NCBI GenBank assembly: GCA_003339605.1
Contig: QOVW01000001.1
Span: 1 to 62,907 of the forward strand
DNA length: 62,907 nt
Direction of reading: 5' to 3'
DNA from: Spirobacillus cienkowskii
GTDB taxonomy: Bacteria > Bdellovibrionota_B > Oligoflexia > Silvanigrellales > Silvanigrellaceae
The position numbers and the translations under genes are program-made. The notes beneath the pieces were generated by a model, which was given only the letters and a program-made list of their open reading frames with translations, was not told the DNA's origin and made no database searches. Positions 15,695 through 24,160 of the stretch are shown here, piece after piece; position 1 is the stretch's first letter; each line of letters opens with the position of its first letter.

Positions 15695-18600
15695 TTAAGT
15701 TTCCCGAATACCCAAACCTAATATAGGGTGATAATTAAGTTTTTTATTTTTCCAATAATATGGTACTTTTATTGATGCAAGTTTTTTTAATTTTTTAGAA
15801 TTGTCATCATCGTTTTTTTCTTTTAGTAATATTTTTTCTAATTCTTTTAATTCTAGGCTTAAATTATAGTCAATAAAAAAATTTCTTTTACTTTTTATAA
15901 CATTGTTATGCTCTATAATACTCATGGACACAGCAAAATCATTGTTATGAGTGGGTAAATTTGACTTAGTTTTTAATAACCATCTATCCCATTTTTTTTC
16001 ATTTAAATATGCAGGAAAGTACTCATCTTCAATTGCAAAATTATTGTTTCTAAATCTTGTTTTTATAAAAAAATTTTGTGTCAAACGATGTTTTTTATTT
16101 TTTATAAATTCTTCTAAACTATATTTATTCTTAAAATTTTTAAGCAAATGCTCTCTCAGCTCTATCAGTTCTACTGCGGTTAATGGAGAATCAAGATAAT
16201 TTTTTAATTCTAGCAAACAAAAACTCGAGTCAATTTTTTTGGCAACTTCAGCAAAGATTGCTTTTTCTGCATCTCGAATACGCGTAATTACAATATCTTT
16301 TTTTATTTCCAACTCAATTCCAGCATTTAATAATTGTTCTTCGACTTTTCTATATACTTCATAATCAATATTATCTTTTTTAGGATAATCAGCCTTTCGC
16401 AGTGCACGCCAACCAAAATGTGAAAACACCCCAAGTTTTGCATCCGTTTCTACGCCAGGATATGCCCAACTATTTGGTTTTTCTTTTTTGCTGTGACTCT
16501 CAAACCAAGTTTGCGAAGAAAATCTTAATATTCCTATGTTTGGTCCGGTTGGCAAACACTGAGGGCGATGCCGTAACACCCTTCCCGAAGCCTGCACAAT
16601 AGAACGGGTTGAGCACGGATCAAGAATTGTCCAATCGTAATCATGATCACGACCCGTTTCTTGAATACTTGTTGTAGAAACAAGCATCATCACATTTTTT
16701 GGAAAATCATTTTGTTCATACCATTTTTGAAATTCAGGAGAATTCAAAAGTATTTCTGGATCGTTGCAATTTTCAGATCTTTTTAAACCTTTATCTAAAA
16801 AGCTTTCGACACGTCTTCTATCAACAAAATTTAAATAACTATGATAACAAAACACTGCAATTTTTAACTCACTTTTTGATTTTTCTTCATCCATTAACCA
16901 TTTTGCAAAATCACGACAAATATGCGTGCGATTCCACCTGACAAAACCAATTGAAAATCTAAAAGAGTTGTTTTTTACCATATATGAATGTCTTAAATGC
17001 ATGCGCTCTGCGGCATTCAGCACAATGTTAAAATTTTCTTCCTCAAAATTTTTCTTATCTTTTACTTCAATAAATTCAGCATAATGTTTTTCTGGTGATT
17101 TTTTTAAATAATTGCAGTGATTTAATAAAAATTCATTGTAATATTTGTTAAATTCATCATTATTATTTATAGGCATTAATTTTGCAGAGCTGCATGAACT
17201 ATAATTACTACCTAAGCAGACAATTATATTTTGTTCATTGTTATTTTTTAAATTTCTATCTTTAACGCCATCTAAAAAAGCTTCATACAATTTTTGCACA
17301 ATAATATTTTGGACACTTGCAGACGATAACACAATATTTCTTCCGTAAAACCCCGTTAAGTAAACCAACCGACCAATACTTACCAAATCAGATGCTGCAA
17401 AAGAATCTATCTCATCAATTGCCAAATCCGAAGTCATCAAGCGCAATGCCATAAATGATTCACTGCCTCGTATAATTTCTGCGCCTGAAATTAAATGATC
17501 TATTGTTGCCACAACAATAGGTGTAGATAAAATTACTTCTTGGGTTTTATTTAAAAATGGGATGCTTTTATTATTACTTTTTCCACCAATTACAAAATTA
17601 GCGTCATCGAGTTCTGCTAAAAGCTGCGGAGAATTTGAGCTGCCATCTTGTGGATCATACATCAAATCATTATTTTCAGCTTGAGACTCCCAAATTTCTC
17701 GAGTTAAACGATCACCAACCACCACAGCAACGTCGGATTCATCATACAATTTTTTATATTCACTACCAGTTTTTAACGTTAAGCTTCGTAAACCTAATCC
17801 TAAAGAATATCTCAGTTTATGATCTTGTGCTGCGGCAGAACATGCTAAAGCAATGGCACGTGTTTTTCCACTTCCAGAAGATGAAGTCAACACACAAAAA
17901 ACTTGCGCAGATGCATTTTCTTTTTTTAATTGATCAATTTTATGATACACTTCATGCTGCCATAAAAATCGTGCATTCTCAGGTTTTGTAGATTTTAATG
18001 GCATTGCCGCAGAAAACGCTTCACTGTTTAAAAAAATGCTGTTAAAATAAACTTTAGTGTAATGCGCTACTTTATTTAAATGAACGTCTAAAGTGTCTGC
18101 ATAATATTTTTCATCATTTTGCAAAATTGTATTTGTAAAAATTGTAGAATTTAATGATAAAGAATCACCTAAAAATTTTTCTTTTTTTTCTGATCCCATG
18201 TAGTCAGAAATAATAAGAAGTGGTCTTAAATAATTTGGAACATAGGTATCAATAAAACTTTTATTATTTAAATTGTTTTGCAAATATTTTGCAATAAAAC
18301 CACATTCTTTTGCAACCAATGCACACCAAGATTGCGTTCCTGTATTATCCCAAGGTTTTTTACCTTCTTTTAATGTTAAAAAATTTAAAAATTCTTCAAG
18401 CAACTCTTTTTCTAAAATTTTTGAAGAGTCAACAAATTCTGCACGCCAAAAGTTTTTAACACCAGAGCAAACTCGCAAATCTTTTGCTTCTGGTAATTTG
18501 TGATGAGTGAGCACAAGCCATAAAACATATTCAATAACTTTTGATTGATGAGAATTACTCAATAAAAAGTTACTAAATTGTGGCCAAGGATCACGAATTG

Positions 18601-19228
18601 CTGTTTTGCAATACTTATTTAAACTACTTTTAATAATATTAAGATAATTATCGGAATTTTCAGAAAAACATTTGTGCACATTCTCTTCGTTTGATAGTTG
18701 CTGAAATATAAAATTATCATCCATATTATTTTTTATAATACCATAAATAATTAAACATGATACAAGCTCATGTCGAACCACATCTTTTTTAATTTTATAG
18801 TTACCGTTTTTAGAAAGTGCGTTATTGAGCTTTTCTTGAAAGCCAACTGTTGCCTGGCCAAGATCATGGAATAAAGCAGACAATTTTAAAATAGAAAGCA
18901 AAAACTGCTCTTCATCTGATTTAAAATACAATTCCACTTCATGCTGCATTTTTGTTATAGAATAACTGTATTCACCATTTTCATTATAATGTATTTTATT
19001 TCCAACATGAAAAAGAAGTTTTATATCATTATATTTATCAATTTTGTAACAAGTAATTGCTGTTTTTTTACTTGAATTTTTTATAAGTAAATCGCGAAAA
19101 TCTTGTAATTCCTCATCAGATATATTACCGATCCATGTACGTCTAGCAATTTGTTTTAATTTTGACAAATTTTTTTTCGTGTCAGGTAATGAATCTTTGG
19201 TGCATTCGCTCACGCACAAAATTAACAT
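15695..19228 (-). CDS. cas3f: Type I-F Cas2-3 fusion (helicase-nuclease)
   Basis: 1177 residues. The first about 95 match the Cas2-like domain of I-F Cas2-3 (ILCVSECTKDSLPDTKK, ARRTWIG, KKTAITCYKI). HD nuclease: H121-D122 in LFHDLGQATVGFQ, H153 in RHELVS, HH in VLTHHKLP; the usual Lys of HDxGK is Gln125. Superfamily 2 helicase: Walker A SSSGSGKT near 450, the family block LGLGLRSLTLKTG, DEID near 604, LSSAS, and motif VI QASGRVLRHRP near 882. Length fits the family and no frameshift is seen. It normally degrades DNA marked by the Csy complex and partners Cas1; neither Cas1 nor Csy1-3 is encoded here. Ribosome site AAGGAGAT. Confidence 0.92.
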   Translation of the reverse strand: MLILCVSECTKDSLPDTKKNLSKLKQIARRTWIGNISDEELQDFRDLLIKNSSKKTAITCYKIDKYNDIKLLFHVGNKIHYNENGEYSYSITKMQHEVELYFKSDEEQFLLSILKLSALFHDLGQATVGFQEKLNNALSKNGNYKIKKDVVRHELVSCLIIYGIIKNNMDDNFIFQQLSNEENVHKCFSENSDNYLNIIKSSLNKYCKTAIRDPWPQFSNFLLSNSHQSKVIEYVLWLVLTHHKLPEAKDLRVCSGVKNFWRAEFVDSSKILEKELLEEFLNFLTLKEGKKPWDNTGTQSWCALVAKECGFIAKYLQNNLNNKSFIDTYVPNYLRPLLIISDYMGSEKKEKFLGDSLSLNSTIFTNTILQNDEKYYADTLDVHLNKVAHYTKVYFNSIFLNSEAFSAAMPLKSTKPENARFLWQHEVYHKIDQLKKENASAQVFCVLTSSSGSGKTRAIALACSAAAQDHKLRYSLGLGLRSLTLKTGSEYKKLYDESDVAVVVGDRLTREIWESQAENNDLMYDPQDGSSNSPQLLAELDDANFVIGGKSNNKSIPFLNKTQEVILSTPIVVATIDHLISGAEIIRGSESFMALRLMTSDLAIDEIDSFAASDLVSIGRLVYLTGFYGRNIVLSSASVQNIIVQKLYEAFLDGVKDRNLKNNNEQNIIVCLGSNYSSCSSAKLMPINNNDEFNKYYNEFLLNHCNYLKKSPEKHYAEFIEVKDKKNFEEENFNIVLNAAERMHLRHSYMVKNNSFRFSIGFVRWNRTHICRDFAKWLMDEEKSKSELKIAVFCYHSYLNFVDRRRVESFLDKGLKRSENCNDPEILLNSPEFQKWYEQNDFPKNVMMLVSTTSIQETGRDHDYDWTILDPCSTRSIVQASGRVLRHRPQCLPTGPNIGILRFSSQTWFESHSKKEKPNSWAYPGVETDAKLGVFSHFGWRALRKADYPKKDNIDYEVYRKVEEQLLNAGIELEIKKDIVITRIRDAEKAIFAEVAKKIDSSFCLLELKNYLDSPLTAVELIELREHLLKNFKNKYSLEEFIKNKKHRLTQNFFIKTRFRNNNFAIEDEYFPAYLNEKKWDRWLLKTKSNLPTHNNDFAVSMSIIEHNNVIKSKRNFFIDYNLSLELKELEKILLKEKNDDDNSKKLKKLASIKVPYYWKNKKLNYHPILGLGIRET

Positions 19229-19265
19229 ATTTTATCTCCTTAAACACTATACCCATTTTAAAAAA

Positions 19266-19529
19266 TTAATTTTTATTTTTCGATATTTTTCGCAAGAAAT
19301 CCTCTTTATTCCATGTATAATATGCCTTAAATTTTTTGTTTATTACTGTGTATTTAATTTCCGCGCAATATTTTTGCATTAAAAAACGAACTGTTGATTT
19401 TGTTTTTTCTGATAATTTTACGAGTTCTTCTGTAGAGTACACTTGATTATTTAAATCAAATAACCAATCAGATGGCGGACGACCCATTTTTCCATTATTT
19501 CTTCCCAGATTTTTTTTCTTTTTTTCCAT
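19266..19529 (-). CDS. Small GRP/helix-turn-helix protein in the cas operon
   Basis: 87 residues. A basic AT-hook-like start (KMGRPPSDWLFDLNN) is followed by a helix-turn-helix candidate (YSTEELVKLSEKTKSTVRFL) and an aromatic tail. It resembles the protein at 55141-55443 (RGRKLSQW...YSMKDLQ), so the two are paralogues. It lies between the 183-residue gene and cas2-3 with short spacers, and may regulate the operon or bind DNA. No family name known to me. Confidence 0.6.
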   Translation of the reverse strand: MEKKKKNLGRNNGKMGRPPSDWLFDLNNQVYSTEELVKLSEKTKSTVRFLMQKYCAEIKYTVINKKFKAYYTWNKEDFLRKISKNKN

Positions 19530-19540
19530 GAAACTAGCCT

Positions 19541-20092
19541 TTATTTTTTAATATTTTTGTATAGTTCACAAAATTTTGAGAGTGCAGCAAATTTTGCGTT
19601 AGCGCAATTTGTAAATTTTTGGAATGAGTCATCTTCTTTGCAATAATCAATATTATACTCTTCAAGTAACTCAATAAAGTCATTAGAATTATGAACCTGT
19701 TTATTTAATTCATCAAGAGCAGATTCTAAAAAATTATCTTTTAATTCATGATACGGCTTTTTTGAGTATTGTTCACATAAAAAATCATACGCATATTGTT
19801 TATCAAATTCTAGCAAACTTTGCTTAATAGAAAGAGGAACTTTACTATATAGATATGGCAAATTATCAATTGTGTTCAAAAGCCATTTCAGCATATTATC
19901 TCGATCATTTATTAAAATAAGCTCTCCCAAATCTCCCGTTAAAAAAACATGATTTTTTATAAAAGTTAATCTAAAATAATAATAAAAACTATCTGGATTT
20001 TTACACACAAAAGTTTTAGAATTTTCATGATCGCATTCGACTGTTAATATATGATTCTCAAAACACTTTATAATATCAATATTATTGCTCAT
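19541..20092 (-). CDS. Phage protein of unknown function in the cas operon
   Basis: 183 residues. The segment FYYYFRLTFIKNHVFLTGDL followed by GELIL resembles a motif I know from uncharacterised phage proteins (aromatic, R-hydrophobic, then TGDxG). The C-terminal part is acidic and helical with Cys residues. It sits 31 bp downstream of cas6f and 11 bp upstream of the small GRP/HTH gene, with an AAGGAAG ribosome site, so it is cotranscribed with the Cas genes. It is not a recognisable Csy protein. Confidence 0.6.
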   Translation of the reverse strand: MSNNIDIIKCFENHILTVECDHENSKTFVCKNPDSFYYYFRLTFIKNHVFLTGDLGELILINDRDNMLKWLLNTIDNLPYLYSKVPLSIKQSLLEFDKQYAYDFLCEQYSKKPYHELKDNFLESALDELNKQVHNSNDFIELLEEYNIDYCKEDDSFQKFTNCANAKFAALSKFCELYKNIKK

Positions 20093-20123
20093 TCTTTATC
20101 TTCCTTTTTTAAATTTTTAATCC

Positions 20124-20711
20124 TTAAAAATGCGGAACGCCCAAACCTTTAGGTGCAAGACCATAACCTGAAAATTTTAATTCTTCTTGGGAATTAAAAT
20201 CAATTTCTGCTAGTTCTCGTGCAATAAAAAGCGTATAATTTCCTAAGTATATAGTATGAATATCCTTTTTTTGCACGATACTTTCGATTGATTTTTTAAG
20301 CTTTTCTCTGTCAAAAGGGAGATTTTTTCGAGTAGCTCTTCTTTTCATCCTATCTAAATAATTGGGGCTTAGTTTTTCCGTTACGCGATCTCTGTAAAAT
20401 CTATAATAAGTATTTACATCATCCGGCACTAAATCAATATTGCTTATTTCAATTAAATTACGATCTGAAAAATTTTTTAATAATTCCGCATTTCGCATGA
20501 ATAATAAAACTCCCCAATCATTTTCATTTGCAAAAAAACGGATTGAATTTCCAATGTTTTTTTCGTTCCAATTTGGAAATGAAACCGCAATTTTTCCTTC
20601 AGATTGATTGATAGTATTGAAAAAAAACTTAAAAATATTTCTAATATCTACATTGTTTTTAAAATCTGGAAGCATAAATATTTTAATTTCAAAATAACAA
20701 TCTAAAAACAT
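20124..20711 (-). CDS. cas6f: Cas6f (Csy4)-like protein, catalytic residues apparently lost
   Basis: 195 residues, the family length (about 187). Matching features: KIAVSFP at 40-46 (IGVSFP in Csy4), the Arg-rich helix SPNYLDRMKRRATRK at 115-129 that holds the repeat hairpin, and the C-terminal SGYGLAPKGLGVPHF (YGLSKGGFVPWF in Csy4). By hand alignment the catalytic histidine (Csy4 His29) falls in KFFFN, with no His. The loop carrying Csy4 Ser148 is shortened to IYLGNY, with no Ser. It may therefore bind but not cut the hairpins; nearby residues could substitute. Csy4 normally cleaves pre-crRNA at the base of the stem. Confidence 0.8.
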   Translation of the reverse strand: MFLDCYFEIKIFMLPDFKNNVDIRNIFKFFFNTINQSEGKIAVSFPNWNEKNIGNSIRFFANENDWGVLLFMRNAELLKNFSDRNLIEISNIDLVPDDVNTYYRFYRDRVTEKLSPNYLDRMKRRATRKNLPFDREKLKKSIESIVQKKDIHTIYLGNYTLFIARELAEIDFNSQEELKFSGYGLAPKGLGVPHF

Positions 20712-20804
20712 ACTTTTTCCTTTTTTAATTAACTTTAAAATTAAAATTTAGTGATAATTGCTAATTCTTGGGATCTGTTTACAAACCCCAATTAAAATAT
20801 TTAA

Positions 20805-21827
20805 TTACAACTCTTTATTAAAATTTCTATAATTATCATCAATCATTTTTCGTAAATTTTGTTTGATATAATTACAACGTTTTTCATCATTATTAAAATC
20901 AGAGCATTGCATTCTATAAGCAAAAGGTTCTATTAAATTAGAATCAGAATATGCGCTTATTAATTCAGAAAAATCTGAAAATAATTTATCATCATTATCA
21001 ACTGCTGCTGCTATGAAAACTTTTTTAATATTTTCGTCATCTTCAGATTCTAAAAAATCTTTAAAAGCGGTTTCGTAGTCTCTAATTAAATTGCTTAGAT
21101 CTTTTTCTACTAAATTAGATAAAGATGGAAAAATAATTTTAAAATCCCAGTAATTAAATTCATGAACACTAAAAAGACGTTCTAAATTGTAAAAGTCTTC
21201 ACTTCTTTTATTTGTTTCTAGATCTAATTCGTTTTGCGACAAACAATAGTGCTTATTTTTAAAATCACATTTATCTTCAAGTTTTTTTCGTTTTTCAAAT
21301 TCATAATAATCAACTATAATGCATTCCTTTTTATCAATATTAATAAAAAAATTAATATATTCAAATTCATAAGACCATTTTTCTGGGTTTTCATGATTAA
21401 ATGAATCAAAATATGCGTTATTTTCTCTTTGTATTCTTAAAAATAAAGACTCTGCGTAAGCTAAAGGTTTCATTATTTCTTGATAATCTTTGACCAATAA
21501 ATTTGCAATTTTTTGACATTTATCTAAATGTTCTTTAGATTTTGGATCAAAATTAATTTGTAAATTTTCTGATTCTAAATCGTCTTCATTTTTAAAATTT
21601 AATTCAGACAATTTATGTTGCATTAAAAAATTTACTTCTTCTAAAACTTTTTTTGAGTCAACTATTTCTCCAAAATCTGAATTGATACTATTTATAAAAT
21701 CATCTTGACGCTCTGCTTCGCTATAATAATTAGATAATACATCGTAAACAATTTCGTCTGATAATTCCAAAAAATCTTTCTCTATAAATTTTAAATCGTT
21801 AGATGGGTTTTTTATCAAAATTTCCAT
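20805..21827 (-). CDS. Acidic protein at the head of the cas operon, unknown function
   Basis: 340 residues, strikingly rich in Asp and Glu throughout with few Arg, mostly helical by composition and with no signal peptide. It shows none of the RNA-binding or Gly-rich features of Cas7/Csy3, nor the Csy1/Csy2 patterns. Such acidity is common in DNA-mimic and anti-defence proteins, or it could bind the basic Cas6f. AAAGGAATT ribosome site; second gene of the operon starting at 22.5 kb. No family recognised. Confidence 0.55.
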   Translation of the reverse strand: MEILIKNPSNDLKFIEKDFLELSDEIVYDVLSNYYSEAERQDDFINSINSDFGEIVDSKKVLEEVNFLMQHKLSELNFKNEDDLESENLQINFDPKSKEHLDKCQKIANLLVKDYQEIMKPLAYAESLFLRIQRENNAYFDSFNHENPEKWSYEFEYINFFINIDKKECIIVDYYEFEKRKKLEDKCDFKNKHYCLSQNELDLETNKRSEDFYNLERLFSVHEFNYWDFKIIFPSLSNLVEKDLSNLIRDYETAFKDFLESEDDENIKKVFIAAAVDNDDKLFSDFSELISAYSDSNLIEPFAYRMQCSDFNNDEKRCNYIKQNLRKMIDDNYRNFNKEL

Positions 21828-21922
21828 AATTTAATTCCTTTATTATATAATTTTTTAATTAATTATTTCTATATTTTATACAAAACTTAAAAATATACAA
21901 AATTCACCCTAAAATTTGGGCA

Positions 21923-22351
21923 TTATTTTAATTTATAGAAATCTAAGATATGTTGAATTTCATTTTTATCAACTTTGTACTTATTTTTAATATATTTAAT
22001 CACGCTTTTCTTTAAATCTTTACCATTATTTTTATAAAAATCATTGATATTATTATCTACATCTTTTGGAATTATGTAGTAATTTAAACCTTCTTTTATT
22101 AAAGCAACATCATAATCTTCTGAACATAATTGTCCTTCGTCGTTCATTGACCAACCTTGAAAGAATGTAAACATTGCTACTAAATTTGAATTTGCTAATT
22201 TTGGAGCAGACGTAAAATTTGCGATTGGTGTTACGTATACAATATTACTGGGATTATCAACTTTATTTTTTATATAAATCAAAACTTCTGGAACAGAGTT
22301 AATTTCAAGAATTGCACAACGTGAAGCTTCAACATTATTTAAACTAATCAT
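21923..22351 (-). CDS. First gene of the cas operon, unknown function
   Basis: 142 residues, alpha/beta composition, no signal or membrane segment. The C-terminal 45 residues are Lys-rich helices (SVIKYIKNKYKVDKNEIQHI). No family recognised. Its AAAGGGG ribosome site and a leader of roughly 137 bases follow a promoter at 22495-22523, so it is the first translated product of the Cas2-3/Cas6f operon. Confidence 0.55.
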   Translation of the reverse strand: MISLNNVEASRCAILEINSVPEVLIYIKNKVDNPSNIVYVTPIANFTSAPKLANSNLVAMFTFFQGWSMNDEGQLCSEDYDVALIKEGLNYYIIPKDVDNNINDFYKNNGKDLKKSVIKYIKNKYKVDKNEIQHILDFYKLK

Positions 22352-22488
22352 AAAAAAACCCCTTTAAAATAAAAAAAAATTATGCTAAAAGATAAAAAAA
22401 CGCTTTCGGTTGACCGTTTTGCTCGAGATTAACTGCATTAGTCTCGAGCTTTTTTTGTACCAGCCTTTCTGTTCAGCAGTTGCTCTCT
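22352..22488 (-). other. Structured leader of the cas operon
   Basis: Leader between the predicted start of transcription near 22488 and the first gene. It contains a stem GCTCGAGA/TCTCGAGC (22421-22428 with 22442-22449) and a smaller CGGTTGACCG hairpin at 22407-22416. On the - strand the small hairpin precedes a T-run after a few bases, so an attenuator is possible. Confidence 0.45.
22421..22456 (+). terminator. Intrinsic terminator on the + strand
   Basis: Perfect 8-bp stem GCTCGAGA/TCTCGAGC with a 13-base loop, followed directly by seven T (22450-22456): a textbook rho-independent terminator on the + strand. No + strand gene lies just upstream, so it may end an antisense or small RNA, or protect the cas promoter from read-through. 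Confidence 0.65.
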
Positions 22489-22494
22489 TAATAT

Positions 22495-22523
22495 ACTTTA
22501 TCTTCTGTAACAGATAAAGTCAA
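22495..22523 (-). promoter_or_regulatory. Promoter and palindromic operator of the cas operon
   Basis: On the - strand, TTGACT (22518-22523) and TAAAGT (22495-22500) are spaced 17 bp. The interval is spanned by a perfect inverted repeat ACTTTATCT/AGATAAAGT with an 8-base centre (22495-22520). A repressor bound there would cover both promoter boxes, so the operon is probably tightly controlled. Confidence 0.65.
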
Positions 22524-23039
22524 GCAGTGAAGAAAAAAATTTAATGACTTTCAGTTGTTTAACTGTGCGTTGAGTTTTTCTTAATTTTTTAAAATTGGGG
22601 TACAGTGGGCTTGGGCGCTTTGAAGAGAAAGCTATCTGTATAGACTAGTTGACATGATATGCTATATAAATTTTAAAGTTAAAAAATAATTTTCATTTTT
22701 CAGGAGGTATTTAGAAGAATATATCAAGTATTTCAAGTAAAAAAAAGTTTAATTATTAATAATTGTAGTTAAAAATTTTTAAATATAGTGAGATGGTATT
22801 GAGATGTAAAAACGGAGCCTGCTCTTACTATGCATTTGTAATTACAGGCTCCACACTTCGCGGGGGTTTATACTATTAAACAACTTTAAAAATAAAACTG
22901 CTTTCGAGAAAAAGTATACAACTGCAGTATCATATGGATGATAGTTTAAATCTTAAGAATAGTCAACAAAAATTTAAAAACATATAGTAAAAAAATTGTA
23001 TAAATCATTTCTTTAAATTACAACATATTTTTTATTTTT
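22524..23039. other. Long non-coding region with hairpin, possible ncRNA
   Basis: 516 bases without a credible gene. Seen: TTGACA at 22649-22654 with only a weak -10 region; a strong orphan ribosome site AGGAGGT at 22702-22708 with no start codon in reach, suggesting a decayed gene; and a perfect 8-bp stem GGAGCCTG/CAGGCTCC (22814-22821 with 22845-22852) extended by an inner TTAC/GTAA. The hairpin is the most GC-rich structure here and could be part of a small RNA. Confidence 0.45.
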
Positions 23040-23507
23040 TTAATTTGCAATTAATTTCTTAAAATTGTCTTGATGTATTATTTGCTTGATTTGCTTGCTT
23101 AAGTCTTTCTTTAACAAATGTAAATATTTTGTGTCTGTAAAATAGCACATATTCTGCCATCCTCCGTTCTTTTGTACTATTTTCCAACCGATTTCTCCAA
23201 TAAATTTTTTTGCGTCATCATTCTTGTAAGAGCCGAACAATGACATAGCTTGAATAATTTTATCAGCTATAAATAAGTTAGATTCTTCTTGTTCGTTTGC
23301 TAACTGCTCAAATTCGTAGATTGATGGTATTTGATAGCCTTGTTTGGCTTTTCTATATATTTGAGTAAGCGCATTAATAGCTTTTTTTTCATCTAATTTT
23401 TTACAGCTTTTAAGCCATGATTTTATATAGTTTTCTGATAATGTTTTTTCAGATCTTTGACAGATTTCACGAATGAGAACTACGCATTTTTTTTCAAAAT
23501 CATTCAT
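23040..23507 (-). CDS. Phage replication accessory / helicase-loader-like protein
   Basis: 155 residues. The N-terminal helical region (INALTQIYRKAKQGYQIPSI, then YEFEQLA) resembles the fold of phage helicase-loader or inhibitor proteins. The later IGEIGWKIVQKNGGWQNMC resembles the GW...GGW signature of phage replication proteins. It overlaps the metallopeptidase gene by eight bases and is the last gene of the early - strand operon. Assignment is by pattern and context. Confidence 0.5.
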   Translation of the reverse strand: MNDFEKKCVVLIREICQRSEKTLSENYIKSWLKSCKKLDEKKAINALTQIYRKAKQGYQIPSIYEFEQLANEQEESNLFIADKIIQAMSLFGSYKNDDAKKFIGEIGWKIVQKNGGWQNMCYFTDTKYLHLLKKDLSKQIKQIIHQDNFKKLIAN

Positions 23508-23940
23508 ATGTTCCCTTTTTTAAAATATATTGTAAATATTTAAATAAAACATTAAATTCTATATTATTATATCGATTAAATTCTTCTATCATATACTCCG
23601 AAATTTCTAAATCTAATATCGTTGCTAGAGAAAATGCGATACAATTTGCAGATATTTCTTCGCTTTTTTTATCTATTTTAAAACCTTTAATCTTATGATG
23701 TTGAATAATAGCATGCCCAATTTCATGCAACGCAACTAAATTAAAGTCATCATTATTATAAAATGTATAAGATTTTAAAAATATAATTCCGTTAGTATAT
23801 AAAGCTAAATTTTCATTTGCTTCTTCTGGTAACCAGTCAATTTTTGAATCTTTTAAAGAATCTGCAACTATTATTTCAAGTCCAAAACAATCAGCTAATC
23901 TAAAAATTTTTTTATTAATTTTTGTCTTGTAAATTTTCAT
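23500..23940 (-). CDS. ImmA/IrrE-type metallopeptidase
   Basis: 146 residues with the zinc motif LVALHEIGHAII and a downstream EEISANCIAFSLA helix supplying the third ligand, as in ImmA/IrrE family proteases. Relatives cut XRE-type repressors to induce mobile elements or stress responses. The companion XRE repressor is not adjacent but a CI-like repressor is at 30.2 kb, a possible substrate. It overlaps both neighbours. Confidence 0.82.
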   Translation of the reverse strand: MKIYKTKINKKIFRLADCFGLEIIVADSLKDSKIDWLPEEANENLALYTNGIIFLKSYTFYNNDDFNLVALHEIGHAIIQHHKIKGFKIDKKSEEISANCIAFSLATILDLEISEYMIEEFNRYNNIEFNVLFKYLQYILKKGTYE

Positions 23941-24137
23941 TTAATTTCCTTAATTTTCTCATCACATTTAATGACAAATTTTTCTAACTCTACAATTGCT
24001 TCAGAAAGTTCCATAATTTTTTTTAAAGCTTTTTCTTTATATAAAATGGTCAAATCATAATTCGGTGATCTTGTAGTGCCGATTTTGCTGCCATTATTTA
24101 AAATATTTGCTATGTATTGTTTTCCTAATCCGCTCAT
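23937..24137 (-). CDS. Small helical protein, possibly HTH remnant
   Basis: 66 residues. The start (GLGKQYIANILNNGSKIG) resembles recognition helix and turn of Cro/CI-type domains; the rest is one long helix with heptads. Too short for a full XRE domain. CGGAGTA precedes the ATG and the stop overlaps the metallopeptidase start. It may be a partner of that protease, by analogy with ImmR-ImmA pairs. Confidence 0.5.
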   Translation of the reverse strand: MSGLGKQYIANILNNGSKIGTTRSPNYDLTILYKEKALKKIMELSEAIVELEKFVIKCDEKIKEIK

Positions 24138-24160
24138 AAAAATACTCCGATATTAATAAT

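Noticed and set aside
20805-21827. A divergent Csy1, Csy3 or I-Fv Cas7/Cas5 subunit
   Set aside because: Very acidic, no RNA-binding or Gly-rich segments, and no recognisable block of those families; size alone is not enough.
22649-22677. + strand promoter at TTGACA 22649
   Set aside because: At 17 bp spacing the -10 is only TTTAAA, and the TATAAA present is at 10 bp; no gene follows. Too weak to list.
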